The position numbers and the translations under genes were made by a program. A stretch of 64,000 nucleotides of DNA from Kitasatospora terrestris (GTDB taxonomy: Bacteria > Actinomycetota > Actinomycetes > Streptomycetales > Streptomycetaceae), in contig NZ_BAABIS010000001.1 in NCBI RefSeq assembly GCF_039542905.1, forward strand, positions 4,464,001-4,528,000. The letters run 5' to 3'. Of the stretch, positions 52,722-61,035 are shown one piece after another. Position 1 is the stretch's first letter. Each line of letters begins with the position of its first letter. Under the pieces are notes generated by a model. That model had not been told where the DNA came from. It did no database searches and saw only the letters and a program-made list of their open reading frames with translations.

Positions 52722-52766
52722 GTGGCCAGGGCCGGGGTCGAACCGGCGACCTTCCGCTTTTCAGGC
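52722..52766. other. attR of the AICE within tRNA-Phe
   Basis: 45 bp identical to 38260-38304, spanning the tRNA 3' end through the T arm to the anticodon loop. The tRNA is restored to full length by the element or chromosome sequence. Confidence 0.9.
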
Positions 52767-52796
52767 GGACGCTCGTACCAACTGAGCTACCTGGCC
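52723..52796 (-). tRNA. tRNA-Phe (GAA)
   Basis: 74 nt. Acceptor GGCCAGG / CCTGGCC, anticodon loop CTGAAAA, T loop TTCGACC. CCA is not encoded. AICE integration site. Confidence 0.95.
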
Positions 52797-52823
52797 GTAC
52801 TGCACCGTCTCTTGCGAGACGAG

Positions 52824-52897
52824 CGATCCCGACGGGACTTGAACCCGCGACCTCCACCTTGACAGGGTGGCGAGCTAACCAACTGCTCCACGGGACC
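52824..52897 (-). tRNA. tRNA-Asp (GTC)
   Basis: 74 nt. Acceptor GGTCCCG / CGGGATC with one G-U pair, anticodon loop CTGTCAA, T loop TTCAAGT. In tandem with tRNA-Glu and tRNA-Phe. Confidence 0.95.
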
Positions 52898-52942
52898 TGG
52901 CGCGGAGAACTGCTCCGCACAGGACCTTACTACGGTACTGCG

Positions 52943-53015
52943 TGCCCCCAACGGGATTCGAACCCGTGCTACCGCCTTGAAAGGGCGACGTCCTGGGCCA
53001 CTAGACGATGAGGGC
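52943..53015 (-). tRNA. tRNA-Glu (TTC)
   Basis: 73 nt. Acceptor GCCCTCA / TGGGGGC with wobble, anticodon loop CTTTCAA, T loop TTCGAAT. First of the three-tRNA transcript. Confidence 0.93.
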
Positions 53016-53153
53016 TTGCGGCCCGTTTCCGCTGTTTCCAGCGTTCCGGGGACGTCGAGAAGCATATGGGATGCCGGGCGGGAACACCAAAACGATTGCG
53101 GCGGGGCCGTCGGTGTCGTGTCGGCCGGCCGGGTCGGGCGTGGCGGGAGGGGG

Positions 53154-53495
53154 TCAGGACCAGCCGAGCTCGTGCAGCTCGTGGTCGTCGAAGCCGAAGT
53201 GGTGGGCGACCTCGTGGATGACCGTGGTGCGGACCTCGTCGACCGTCTCGTCGTAGGTCTCGCAGTGCCGCAGGGTGGGGCCCATGTAGACGATGATCCG
53301 GTCGGGCAGGACCCCGGCGTACCACTCGCCGCGCTCGGTGAGCGGGGTGCCCTCGTAGAGGCCGAGGAGGTCGGGGGTGGCGGGGTCGGGCTCGTCCTCG
53401 ACGAAGACCGCGACGTTGTCCATCATCGCGGCGAGCTGCGGGGGGATCTGGTCGAGCGCGTCGGCGACCAGCGTCTCGAACTCGTCCCGGTTCAT
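53154..53495 (-). CDS. Small zincin-like metallopeptidase (PF06262 type)
   Basis: 113 aa. HEVAHHFGFDD is the HExxHxxGxxD zinc-binding motif of minimal gluzincin-like proteases; RIIVYMGPTLRHC precedes it. No signal peptide, so cytoplasmic. Substrate unknown. Convergent to nothing; it lies upstream of the tRNA cluster on the same strand. Confidence 0.88.
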   Translation of the reverse strand: MNRDEFETLVADALDQIPPQLAAMMDNVAVFVEDEPDPATPDLLGLYEGTPLTERGEWYAGVLPDRIIVYMGPTLRHCETYDETVDEVRTTVIHEVAHHFGFDDHELHELGWS

Positions 53496-53592
53496 CTCCA
53501 CGGCCTCATTGTCGGGTGTGCGGTGACGCCGTGCCAGGTGATCGCCGGGATCGTCGCGGGAGTTTGCCCGGGCGGGTGCTTGACTGTGGGGT

Positions 53593-54075
53593 GTGCGTTC
53601 GGATCCGGCCAGTCTGCAGACCTCCGGCCCGGCGGCCCCGGTGCGGGCGCCGGGGCCGCTGCGCGGGCAGGGTCCGGCGGTCGCGGTGGTGGCGGTCGGC
53701 GGGGTGCTCGGGGCGTGCGCCCGGTACGGCGCGGGGCTGCTGTGGCCGACCGCGCCGGACGGCTTCCCGTGGACGACCCTGCTGGTGAACGTGGTGGGCT
53801 GCGCGGTGATCGGGGTGTTCCTGGTGCTGATCACCGAGGGGCCGGTGCGGCCGCATCCGCTGCTGCGCCCGTTCTTCGGCACCGGGGTGCTGGGCGGGTT
53901 CACCACCTTCTCGACGTACGCGGTGGACATCCAGCAGCTGTTCGAGCACGGGCTGCCCGGGCGCGGGCTGGCGTATCTGGCGGGCACGCTGCCGGCCGCG
54001 CTCGGCGCGGTGTGGGCGGCGGCCGCGGCGACCCGGTGGGCGCTGGCGGCCCTGGAGCGGAGGGGTGCGGGGTGA
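53593..54075 (+). CDS. crcB: CrcB fluoride channel subunit 1
   Basis: 160 aa, four transmembrane segments. GGVLGACARYGAGL, TTLLVNVVGCAVIGVF and GFTTFSTYAVD are the Fluc core motifs (the conserved Asn and the FSTY phenylalanine box). N-terminal extension of about 30 residues. GTG start. It pairs with the second crcB as the usual actinobacterial heterodimer. Confidence 0.92.
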   Translation: MRSDPASLQTSGPAAPVRAPGPLRGQGPAVAVVAVGGVLGACARYGAGLLWPTAPDGFPWTTLLVNVVGCAVIGVFLVLITEGPVRPHPLLRPFFGTGVLGGFTTFSTYAVDIQQLFEHGLPGRGLAYLAGTLPAALGAVWAAAAATRWALAALERRGAG

Positions 54076-54413
54076 TCGGGTCCGTGCTGCGGCTCACGGT
54101 GCTGGTGGGCGAGAACGACCGGTGGCGGCACCGGCCGCTGTCCAGCGAGATCGTGCACCGGGCGCACGCGGCGGGCCTGGCCGGGGCGAGCGTGTTCCGG
54201 GGCGTGGAGGGCTTCGGCGCGTCCTCGGTGGTGCACACGGCGCGACTGCTGTCGCTGGCCGAGGACCTGCCGGTCGCGGTGGTGGTGGTGGACGAGGAGG
54301 AGCGGGTCCGGGCGTTCCTGCCGCAGCTGGACGAGCTGGCGGTCCGGGGGCCGGTGCTGCTGGACCGCTGCGAGGTGTACCGCTGGGGCGGGCGGAAGGC
54401 GGACCCGGCGTGA
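54072..54413 (+). CDS. DUF190-family protein
   Basis: 113 aa. RLTVLVGENDRWRHRPLSSE and HRAHAAGLAGASVFRGVEGFG are typical of the ferredoxin-like, PII-like DUF190 family, which sits between crcB genes in many actinobacteria. GTGA overlaps with both neighbours. Presumed regulator of the fluoride channel. Confidence 0.9.
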   Translation: MIGSVLRLTVLVGENDRWRHRPLSSEIVHRAHAAGLAGASVFRGVEGFGASSVVHTARLLSLAEDLPVAVVVVDEEERVRAFLPQLDELAVRGPVLLDRCEVYRWGGRKADPA

Positions 54414-54769
54414 GCTGGCTGCTGGTGGTCGCCGGCGCCGCCGTCGGCGCGCCGCTGCGCTACCTGACCGACCGGGTGGTGCAGTCCCGGCACGACTCGG
54501 TGTTCCCCTGGGGCACGTTCGCCGTGAACGTGTCCGGCAGCCTGCTGCTGGGGCTGCTGGTCGCCGTCGCCACGCCGGACGTGCGGCTGCTGCTGGGCAC
54601 CGGGCTGTGCGGGGCGCTGACCACGTACTCGACGTTCTCGTACGAGACGCTGCGGCTGGCCGAGAGCGGGGCGCGGTTCTACGCGGTGGCGAACGTGGCG
54701 GGGACGCTGATGGCCGGGTTGGGTGCGGCGTACGTGGGTTCGGCGCTGGGTCACGCGTTCTGGGGCTGA
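54410..54769 (+). CDS. crcB: CrcB fluoride channel subunit 2
   Basis: 119 aa, four transmembrane segments with GAPLRYLTDRVV, GTFAVNVSGSLLLGLLV and ALTTYSTFSYETL. Lacks the N-terminal extension of the first copy. GTG start overlapping the DUF190 stop. Two different subunits imply a heterodimeric Fluc-type channel. Confidence 0.92.
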   Translation: MSWLLVVAGAAVGAPLRYLTDRVVQSRHDSVFPWGTFAVNVSGSLLLGLLVAVATPDVRLLLGTGLCGALTTYSTFSYETLRLAESGARFYAVANVAGTLMAGLGAAYVGSALGHAFWG

Positions 54770-54980
54770 GCCGGTCCGGTCGGGCGGTCCGGCCGCCGTC
54801 CGGGGCGGGGGCCGCTGTCCGGGCCAGGGCCGGTTGTCCGGGTCGGGGAGGGCCGGGGTGGGGCGTACGCGGGCGCACGGGGCCGTTCGGGGCGGTCGGC
54901 CGTGTCCGCCGGGGGGCCCGCGCGTTGGGCACCGAGAACGTCGGTGCGGCCCGGTCCGGGCCTGCGCGGGAGGTGGCTCG

Positions 54981-55553
54981 GTGGTGGCGGTTGGTTCGAC
55001 GGTTTCGACGGTTCCGACGGTGAGGGCGGCCGGGGCGGGGCGCCGGACGGTCCGGGCGGCGGTGGGCACGGCGCTGGCGGTGGTCGCCGGGCTGGGGCTG
55101 TCGGGGTGCATGTCGGTCGGTTCGGACGCGGCGCCGGGGCCCGGCGGGGCCAGCCAGTCCGGGCAGACGGGCCCGGCGGGGAAGGCGGGCGGCGCCGCGA
55201 GCGCGGGCCGCGGCACGGCCGGGCAGCGCGGTGAGCACGGCGGGACGCTCTCCATCGACGCGGCCTCGCCGGTCGCTTCGGCGTCCGCGTCGGCGCCCGC
55301 CCCCGGGGCGACCCCGCCGGTGGCCGGGGTGCCGGGGCCGCCGGTGGTGGTGCCGGGGCCGAGCGGGTCGGCGGAGCCGCACCCGTCCGCTTCGGCGAGC
55401 GCGGGCGGGCCGGGGGCCAGCCCCTCCGCCCCGGCGCAGCCCTCGCCCAGTGCGACCGCCGGGAGCCCGGCGGCGTCGCCGTCGGCGCAGCCGGATCCTT
55501 CGCCCAGTGCCCCGGGTTCCCCGGCCGCGAGCGAGGCCCCGTCCCCGCATTGA
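54981..55553 (+). CDS. Putative Pro/Ser/Ala-rich lipoprotein
   Basis: 190 aa, GTG start after GGGAGG. Signal region RRTVRAAVGTALAVVAGLGL with lipobox LSGC; the mature part is low-complexity, with APAPGATPPVAG and PSPSA-type repeats to the end. Probably a cell-wall spacer. The start is uncertain and part of the composition could be misleading. Confidence 0.55.
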   Translation: MVAVGSTVSTVPTVRAAGAGRRTVRAAVGTALAVVAGLGLSGCMSVGSDAAPGPGGASQSGQTGPAGKAGGAASAGRGTAGQRGEHGGTLSIDAASPVASASASAPAPGATPPVAGVPGPPVVVPGPSGSAEPHPSASASAGGPGASPSAPAQPSPSATAGSPAASPSAQPDPSPSAPGSPAASEAPSPH

Positions 55554-55595
55554 CGGTCTGGCCAGCGCATTTGCCTTTGATCCGGAGGTTCCCCT

Positions 55596-55691
55596 ATGGT
55601 GGTAGATCGTTCGTTTGATCCTATTTGGCTGGCGCCCTACACCCACTCGGCGCCCTTGGCGCGTTCCGGCGATCCGTGGCTGACCGCATAG
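55596..55691 (+). CDS. 31-codon upstream ORF in the helicase leader
   Basis: ATG with GGAGG 7 bases before, coding for a peptide starting MVVDRSFDPIWLAPY and ending in PWLTA, then TAG. It ends 57 bp before the DEAD-box ATG. Codon use and a strong RBS suggest translation; a regulatory leader peptide is likely. Confidence 0.5.
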   Translation: MVVDRSFDPIWLAPYTHSAPLARSGDPWLTA

Positions 55692-55748
55692 AGGCGGTTT
55701 TAAACAGAACCCCGGACTTTGGCGCGTGCCACTTCCGGAAGGTTTTTC

Positions 55749-58031
55749 ATGTCTCTCGTTGACGACGCCCGCTTCGCCATGCCCGCGAACGGTGACGACG
55801 CCGCCGACACCCTCGTCCCCGCCGACCTCGACATCGAGGCCGAGCTGGACGACGACCTCGACTCGCTGGACTCCGCCGACCTCGACACCGCCGACGAGGC
55901 GGACGAGGCCGCCGCCGAGCCCACCATCACCTTCGGTGACCTGGGCCTGCCGGACGAGGTCGTCCGCGCCCTCGCCAAGCGCGAGGTCACCACCCCGTTC
56001 CCGATCCAGGCCGCGACCATCCCGGACGCCCTGGCCGGCAAGGACGTGCTCGGCCGCGGCCGCACCGGCTCCGGCAAGACCCTGAGCTTCGGCCTGCCGC
56101 TGCTCACCCGCCTGGCCGGCGGCGACCGCACCCGTGCCAAGCACCCGCGCGGCCTGATCCTGGTCCCGACCCGCGAGCTGGCCATGCAGGTCGCCGACGC
56201 CCTGGAGCCCTTCGGCTCGGTGCTCGGCCTGCGCCTCAAGGTGGTCTGCGGCGGCACCTCGATGTCCAACCAGATCTACGCGCTCGAGCGCGGCGTGGAC
56301 GTCCTGGTGGCGACCCCGGGCCGTCTGCGCGACCTGATCAACCGCGGCTCCGCCAAGATGGACGACGTCGAGATCGCCGTCCTGGACGAGGCCGACCAGA
56401 TGGCCGACATGGGCTTCCTGCCCGAGGTCACCGAGATCCTCGACCTGGTGCCGGCCGGCGGCCAGCGCCTGCTGTTCTCCGCCACCCTGGAGAACGAGAT
56501 CGACACCCTGGTCAAGCGCTACCTGAAGAGCCCGGTCACCCACGAGGTCGACCCGTCGGCCGGCGCGGTCACCACCATGACCCACCACATCCTCGTGGTG
56601 AAGCCCAAGGACAAGGCGCCGATCACCAACGCCATCGCCGCCCGCAAGGGCCGGACGATCATCTTCGTCCGCACCCAGATGGGTGCCGACCGGGTCGCCC
56701 AGCAGCTGCTGGAGGCCGGGGTGAAGGCCGACGCGCTGCACGGCGGCATGACCCAGGGCGCCCGTACCCGCGTCCTCGGCGACTTCAAGGACGGCTACCT
56801 CAACGTGGTCGTCGCCACCGACGTCGCCGCCCGCGGCATCCACGTCGACGGCATCGACCTGGTGCTGAACGTCGACCCGGCCGGTGACCACAAGGACTAC
56901 CTGCACCGCTCGGGCCGCACCGCCCGTGCCGGCCGCTCCGGCACCGTCGTCACCCTGGTGCTGCCGCACCAGCGCCGCGGCGTCTTCCGCCTGATGGAGG
57001 ACGCGGGCGTGGACGCCTCGCGCCACATCCTCGACCACGCCTTCGACGCCGAGGTCGCCAAGATCACCGGCGCCCGCTCGCTGGTCGAGGTCCAGGCCGA
57101 GAGCGCGTCCGGCATCGCCGGCGCCGCCGAGCGCGAGGTCGCCGAGCTGACCCGCGAGCTGGAGCGCGCGCAGCGCCGCGCCACCGAGCTGCGCGAGGAG
57201 GCCGACCGCCTGGCCGCCCGTGCCGCCCGCGAGCGTGCCGAGCTGGGCATCGAGGAGGACGCCGAGCCGACCGCCGAGGCCGCCCCGGCCGAGGAGACCG
57301 CTCCGGCCGCTCCGGCCGAGGAGCGCACCCCCTCGTACCGCGAGGCGCGCACCGAGCGTCCGGCCCGTTCCTTCGACCGTGACCGTGACGACCGCGGTGG
57401 CCGCTCGGGCGGGTTCAACCGTGACGACCGTCCGGCCCGTTCGTTCGGTGACCGTGACCGCGAGCGCGGCGGCTTCAACCGCGACGACCGCGGTGGCCGC
57501 TCCGGTGGCTTCAACCGGGACGACCGCGGTGGTTTCAACCGCGACGACCGCGGCGGCCGCTCGGGCGGGTTCAACCGGGACGACCGTCCGGCCCGTTCGT
57601 TCGGTGACCGTGACCGCGAGCGCGGCGGCTTCAACCGCGACGACCGCGGTGGCCGCTCCGGTGGCTTCAACCGGGACGACCGCGGTGGTTTCAACCGCGA
57701 CGACCGCGGCGGCCGCTCGTTCGGCGACCGTGACCGTGGTGGCTTCAACCGCGACGACCGCGGCGGCCGCTCCTTCGGCGACCGTCCGGCCCGTTCGTTC
57801 GGTGACCGTGACCGCGAGCGCGGCGGCTTCAACCGCGACGACCGCGGTGGCAGCAGCAGCCGTCCGTTCGCCCGCCGCGACGACCACCGCTCCGGTGGCC
57901 GCCCGGGTGGCTTCAACCGCGACGACCGCGGCGGCCGCTCCTTCGGCGACCGCGACCGCTCCTTCGGTGACCGCGACCGCGGCGGCTTCAACGGCGGCGG
58001 CGACCGCAACAAGCCGCGCTGGAAGAACTGA
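55749..58031 (+). CDS. DEAD-box RNA helicase with Arg/Gly-rich tail
   Basis: 760 aa. An acidic N-terminal extension (1-60) precedes the core: Q motif FPIQAATIP, Walker A GRTGSGKT near 105, PTRELAMQV, DEAD near 213, SAT, and HRSGRTARAG near 395. An Ala/Glu-rich helical linker leads to about 220 residues of RDDRGGFN-type repeats that should bind RNA. Cold-shock or ribosome-assembly type. A long leader with an upstream ORF precedes it, and a terminator follows. Confidence 0.93.
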   Translation: MSLVDDARFAMPANGDDAADTLVPADLDIEAELDDDLDSLDSADLDTADEADEAAAEPTITFGDLGLPDEVVRALAKREVTTPFPIQAATIPDALAGKDVLGRGRTGSGKTLSFGLPLLTRLAGGDRTRAKHPRGLILVPTRELAMQVADALEPFGSVLGLRLKVVCGGTSMSNQIYALERGVDVLVATPGRLRDLINRGSAKMDDVEIAVLDEADQMADMGFLPEVTEILDLVPAGGQRLLFSATLENEIDTLVKRYLKSPVTHEVDPSAGAVTTMTHHILVVKPKDKAPITNAIAARKGRTIIFVRTQMGADRVAQQLLEAGVKADALHGGMTQGARTRVLGDFKDGYLNVVVATDVAARGIHVDGIDLVLNVDPAGDHKDYLHRSGRTARAGRSGTVVTLVLPHQRRGVFRLMEDAGVDASRHILDHAFDAEVAKITGARSLVEVQAESASGIAGAAEREVAELTRELERAQRRATELREEADRLAARAARERAELGIEEDAEPTAEAAPAEETAPAAPAEERTPSYREARTERPARSFDRDRDDRGGRSGGFNRDDRPARSFGDRDRERGGFNRDDRGGRSGGFNRDDRGGFNRDDRGGRSGGFNRDDRPARSFGDRDRERGGFNRDDRGGRSGGFNRDDRGGFNRDDRGGRSFGDRDRGGFNRDDRGGRSFGDRPARSFGDRDRERGGFNRDDRGGSSSRPFARRDDHRSGGRPGGFNRDDRGGRSFGDRDRSFGDRDRGGFNGGGDRNKPRWKN
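57400..57710. repeat. 156-bp tandem repeats in the helicase tail
   Basis: Two near-identical 156-bp (52-codon) units containing FNRDDRPARSFGDRDRERG, with shorter RGGFN units after them. In-frame expansion of the RNA-binding tail. Confidence 0.7.
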
Positions 58032-58047
58032 CGCCCAGCACTCCTGA

Positions 58048-58083
58048 GACGAGCCCGTCCCACTCCGGTGGGGCGGGCTCGTC
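58048..58083. terminator. Terminator of the helicase gene
   Basis: Stem GACGAGCCCG / CGGGCTCGTC extended by CCCAC / GTGGGG pairs, 17 bp after the stop. Confidence 0.85.
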
Positions 58084-58151
58084 CGCGTTTCCGGGGCCCT
58101 CCCCGATTAATCATTCTCCATCTGAGAACAACTGGGTGTAGCGTCGCCGCC

Positions 58152-58964
58152 ATGAGCAGTCGCAACCGGAACCTGTCCGTGGAGAACGAGGAGATCGCCG
58201 ACCGCGGGAGCTACCGCGCCCCGTCCGGCGAGATGGTGCGGATCGGCGAGTCGCTGGCCGCCGCCCGGGCCGGCACCGTGTCGTACCCGCCGGACGCCGA
58301 TCCCGGCGCGGCCACCGGGCCGTTCGCCGGGATGCCGGAGGTGACGGCCGAGGGCAGCATGACGGCCGCCCGGCGGCTGCTGGTACAGGGCGGCGAGCAC
58401 GTCGCGGTGCTCAACTTCGCCTCGGCCCGCAACCCCGGTGGCGGCTACCTGCGCGGCGCCAAGGCGCAGGAGGAGGACCTGTGCCGGAGCGCGCTGCTCT
58501 ACCGCTGCCTGCTGGAGGCACCGGACTACTACGAGGCGCACCGGGCCTCCACCGACCTGCGCTACAGCCACCGGGTGATCTGGTCGCCGCAGGTGCCGGT
58601 GGTCCGCGACGAGCGGGCGAACCTGCTGGCGCAGCCGTACCCGGTCTCGTTCCTCACCTCGCCGGCGCCCAACGCCGGGCAGCTGGCCCTGCGCTCGGGC
58701 GGGCGGCCGGTGGACGTCGGGCCGGAGCTGGCCGAGCGGGCGGTGCGGGTGCTGGCGGTCGCGGCCCGGCACGGGGTGAAGGAGCTGGTGCTCGGCGCGT
58801 GGGGGTGCGGGGTGTTCCGCAACGACCCGGCGGTGGTCGCGGAGGCGTTCGAGCGGGCGCTGCAGACCCACGGCGCCCCGTTCGGCCGGGTGGTCTTCGC
58901 GGTCTGGGACCGTGTCCCGGAGTCGGCGAACCGCGCCGCGTTCGAGAAACGTTTCGCGAACTGA
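58152..58964 (+). CDS. Bacterial poly(ADP-ribose) glycohydrolase (TIGR02452 family)
   Basis: 270 aa macrodomain-like protein. The bacterial PARG signature is NPGGGYLRGAKAQEEDLCR, with GGG and the QEE catalytic glutamate near residues 96-109; GAWGCGVFRNDP near residue 222 is the second ligand loop. Removes ADP-ribose chains or units. It stands alone here; no PARP gene is seen. Confidence 0.9.
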   Translation: MSSRNRNLSVENEEIADRGSYRAPSGEMVRIGESLAAARAGTVSYPPDADPGAATGPFAGMPEVTAEGSMTAARRLLVQGGEHVAVLNFASARNPGGGYLRGAKAQEEDLCRSALLYRCLLEAPDYYEAHRASTDLRYSHRVIWSPQVPVVRDERANLLAQPYPVSFLTSPAPNAGQLALRSGGRPVDVGPELAERAVRVLAVAARHGVKELVLGAWGCGVFRNDPAVVAEAFERALQTHGAPFGRVVFAVWDRVPESANRAAFEKRFAN

Positions 58965-59010
58965 ACCGGTGGTGCCCCGGGCCGGGCGCCCGGTGATCCA
59001 TACTCGCGGC

Positions 59011-60171
59011 GTGATATCCGACGCATCCCGTCCGGCGGCGGCCCGACCCGAGCTGAGGGTCAGCCCGCTGGAGCTCTTCTTCGACCTCGTCTTCGTCTTC
59101 ACCGTCACCCAGTTGACGGACAGTCTGGCCCACCACCTGGACCCGAGCGGCTTCGCCCGGGTGCTGGTGATGCTGGCGGTCATCTGGTGGATGTACGACG
59201 CCTTCATCTGGCTGACCAACGCCATGCCGCCCCAGACCCACCCACGGCGCGGCCTGCTGCTGCTCGGCATGGCGGGCTTCCTGGTGATCTCGCTGACCGT
59301 GCCGCACGCCTTCGAGGGCAGCGGCGTGGCGTTCGGCTGGGCGTACGTGCTGGTGGTGGCCGTGCACACCGGGATGTTCGCCAGGGCCGGCGTGTCACGG
59401 CGCGCGGTGGCCCGGATGGGCCAGCTCAACCTGGTCAACGCGGCCCTGGTGGTGGCCGGCGGCTACCTGCAGGGGACCACCGAACTGCTGCTCTGGACGG
59501 CCGCGTTCGCGCTGCAGTTCGCCAACCCGTACCTGGTCGACCTGCCGCAGTTCCAGCTCCGCTCGGACCACTTCGTGGAGCGCCACGGCCTGGTGATGAT
59601 CATCGCCTTCGGCGAGTCGGTGATCGCGATCGGCGTGGGCATCGGCGACGCGCACCTGACCGCCACCCTGATCGCCGCCGCGATGCTGGTGCTGGCGGTC
59701 TGCGTCGGCCTGTGGTGGGCGTACTTCGGCGAGGACGACGACGAGCGGGCGGTGCACTTCATGGCCGGGCTCGACGACGCCCGGCGCAACCGGCTCGCCG
59801 TCCGCCTCTACAACCTCGGGCACTACCTGCTGCTGCTCGGCGTCATCCTGCTGGCCACCGGCGCCAAGTCCGCCGTCGCCCACCCCGAGGAGGTGCTGCA
59901 CACCGACACCGCCGGGGCACTGGCGGTCGGGGTGGCGCTCTTCCTGGCCGCCAACACCGCGATCCGCCGCACCATCGGGCTGAGCCCGCTGCTGCCCCGG
60001 CTGGTCGGGGCGGCCGCCGTCCTGGCGCTCGGCCTGCCGCTCGGCACCCGGGTCTCGGCGCTCGCCGAACTCGCGGGCACGGTGGCCCTGCTGGCGGTGG
60101 TCCTGGGCTTCGAGGAGCTGCGGGCCCGCCGCCCGGCGGCGCAGCGGGCCCGGGCCGTCCCGGTCGACTGA
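59011..60171 (+). CDS. ltrA: LtrA-family membrane protein
   Basis: 386 aa. About ten transmembrane segments; signature VSPLELFFDLVFVFTVTQLT at the N-terminus and HGLVMIIAFGESVIAIGVG in the middle define the LtrA (low temperature requirement A) family. GTG start. Function poorly known in bacteria. Confidence 0.9.
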   Translation: MISDASRPAAARPELRVSPLELFFDLVFVFTVTQLTDSLAHHLDPSGFARVLVMLAVIWWMYDAFIWLTNAMPPQTHPRRGLLLLGMAGFLVISLTVPHAFEGSGVAFGWAYVLVVAVHTGMFARAGVSRRAVARMGQLNLVNAALVVAGGYLQGTTELLLWTAAFALQFANPYLVDLPQFQLRSDHFVERHGLVMIIAFGESVIAIGVGIGDAHLTATLIAAAMLVLAVCVGLWWAYFGEDDDERAVHFMAGLDDARRNRLAVRLYNLGHYLLLLGVILLATGAKSAVAHPEEVLHTDTAGALAVGVALFLAANTAIRRTIGLSPLLPRLVGAAAVLALGLPLGTRVSALAELAGTVALLAVVLGFEELRARRPAAQRARAVPVD

Positions 60172-60178
60172 CCGGTGC

Positions 60179-60880
60179 TCAGCCCGCGCGGAGGGCCCGG
60201 ACCGCTGCCAGGTCCTCCGCGGTGGCGCCGTGCGCGAGCAGGTAGCCGTCCAGCGAGCCGTGCAGCTCGGCGATCCGGGCCAGCGCCGCCCGCAGGTTGG
60301 GCGCCTCGACCGGGTTCGACATCCGCTCCCGGCCCTCCTCGTCGGTGTACGGCACCGGGCCGGCGTCCAGCCCCAGGGCCGGGTTGGACCGCAGGAAGTC
60401 GGCCACCAGGTCGCCCTCCGGCATGCCGAGCAGGGTGTGCACGGCGGCCACGGTCAGCCCGGTGCGGTCCTTGCCGACCGCGCAGTGGACCAGCACCGCG
60501 CCGCCCTCCGCCAGCGCCCGCACCGCACCGGCCAGCGCCGCGCCGCCGACCTCCGCCATGAACGGGTACAGCTCCGCCGGGGTCTGCGGCCACGGCAGCC
60601 CGCTGTCCGCCGGGTCGGGCAGCAGCGGCAGGTGCCGGTACTCGACCTCCAGGCCGTGCAGCCGGTCGGGCCAGACGTCCAGCTCGCGGCGGCTGCGCAG
60701 GTCGATCACCACCCGGACGCCGAGCGCCTTCAGCCGCCCGGCGCCCTCCTCGGTCATGTGGAACAGCCCGCCGGAGCGGTACAGCCGGCCCGGCGGGAGC
60801 ACGCCGCACCCCGCGTCGCGGAAGTTCGGCACATCGGGGACGTCGAGCAGGACGGGGGCGTCGTATGCGCTATCGGTCAT
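60179..60880 (-). CDS. Tyrosine-protein phosphatase (DSP-like)
   Basis: 233 aa. P-loop HCAVGKDRTG (Cys nucleophile, Arg) near residue 135, N-terminal PNFRDAG and LYRSGGLF typical of the bacterial PTP/MptpB-like family. Cytoplasmic. Convergent with ltrA. Confidence 0.9.
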   Translation of the reverse strand: MTDSAYDAPVLLDVPDVPNFRDAGCGVLPPGRLYRSGGLFHMTEEGAGRLKALGVRVVIDLRSRRELDVWPDRLHGLEVEYRHLPLLPDPADSGLPWPQTPAELYPFMAEVGGAALAGAVRALAEGGAVLVHCAVGKDRTGLTVAAVHTLLGMPEGDLVADFLRSNPALGLDAGPVPYTDEEGRERMSNPVEAPNLRAALARIAELHGSLDGYLLAHGATAEDLAAVRALRAG

Positions 60881-61035
60881 GCCGGCAACGTTAGGCGGAC
60901 CGCCCGCCCCGCTTCGCGGCGATTCCCGAGATTCCCTCCCGGGCCCGGAAGCGTTCACCCGGCGCGTCCGTCCGGTGCCGTCGACCCGGCGCGTTCACCC
61001 GGCGCGTTCACCCGGATCCCCTCGCCCGGACCGGT

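Larger units (their letters stand above)
38260..52766. mobile_element. pSAM2-like actinomycete integrative and conjugative element (AICE) in tRNA-Phe
   Basis: 14.5 kb between perfect 45-bp att repeats. It has the standard AICE modules: integrase and excisionase beside the tRNA, a prim-pol/DUF3987 replication pair, single-protein TraB transfer with small spread-type genes, and a GntR regulator, plus toxin/immunity cargo. The intact tRNA stays at the integrase end. No disrupted core gene was seen, so it may still be mobile. Confidence 0.9.

Noticed and set aside
53496..53592. A fluoride riboswitch before crcB
   Set aside because: The conserved crcB-motif pseudoknot bases are not seen in the 97-bp gap.
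53154..57887. A very long leftward open frame opposite crcB and the helicase
   Set aside because: It is a high-GC shadow: its translation is Val/Ala/Glu repeats mirroring the helicase tail. Only its last 114 codons, the zinc protease, are real.
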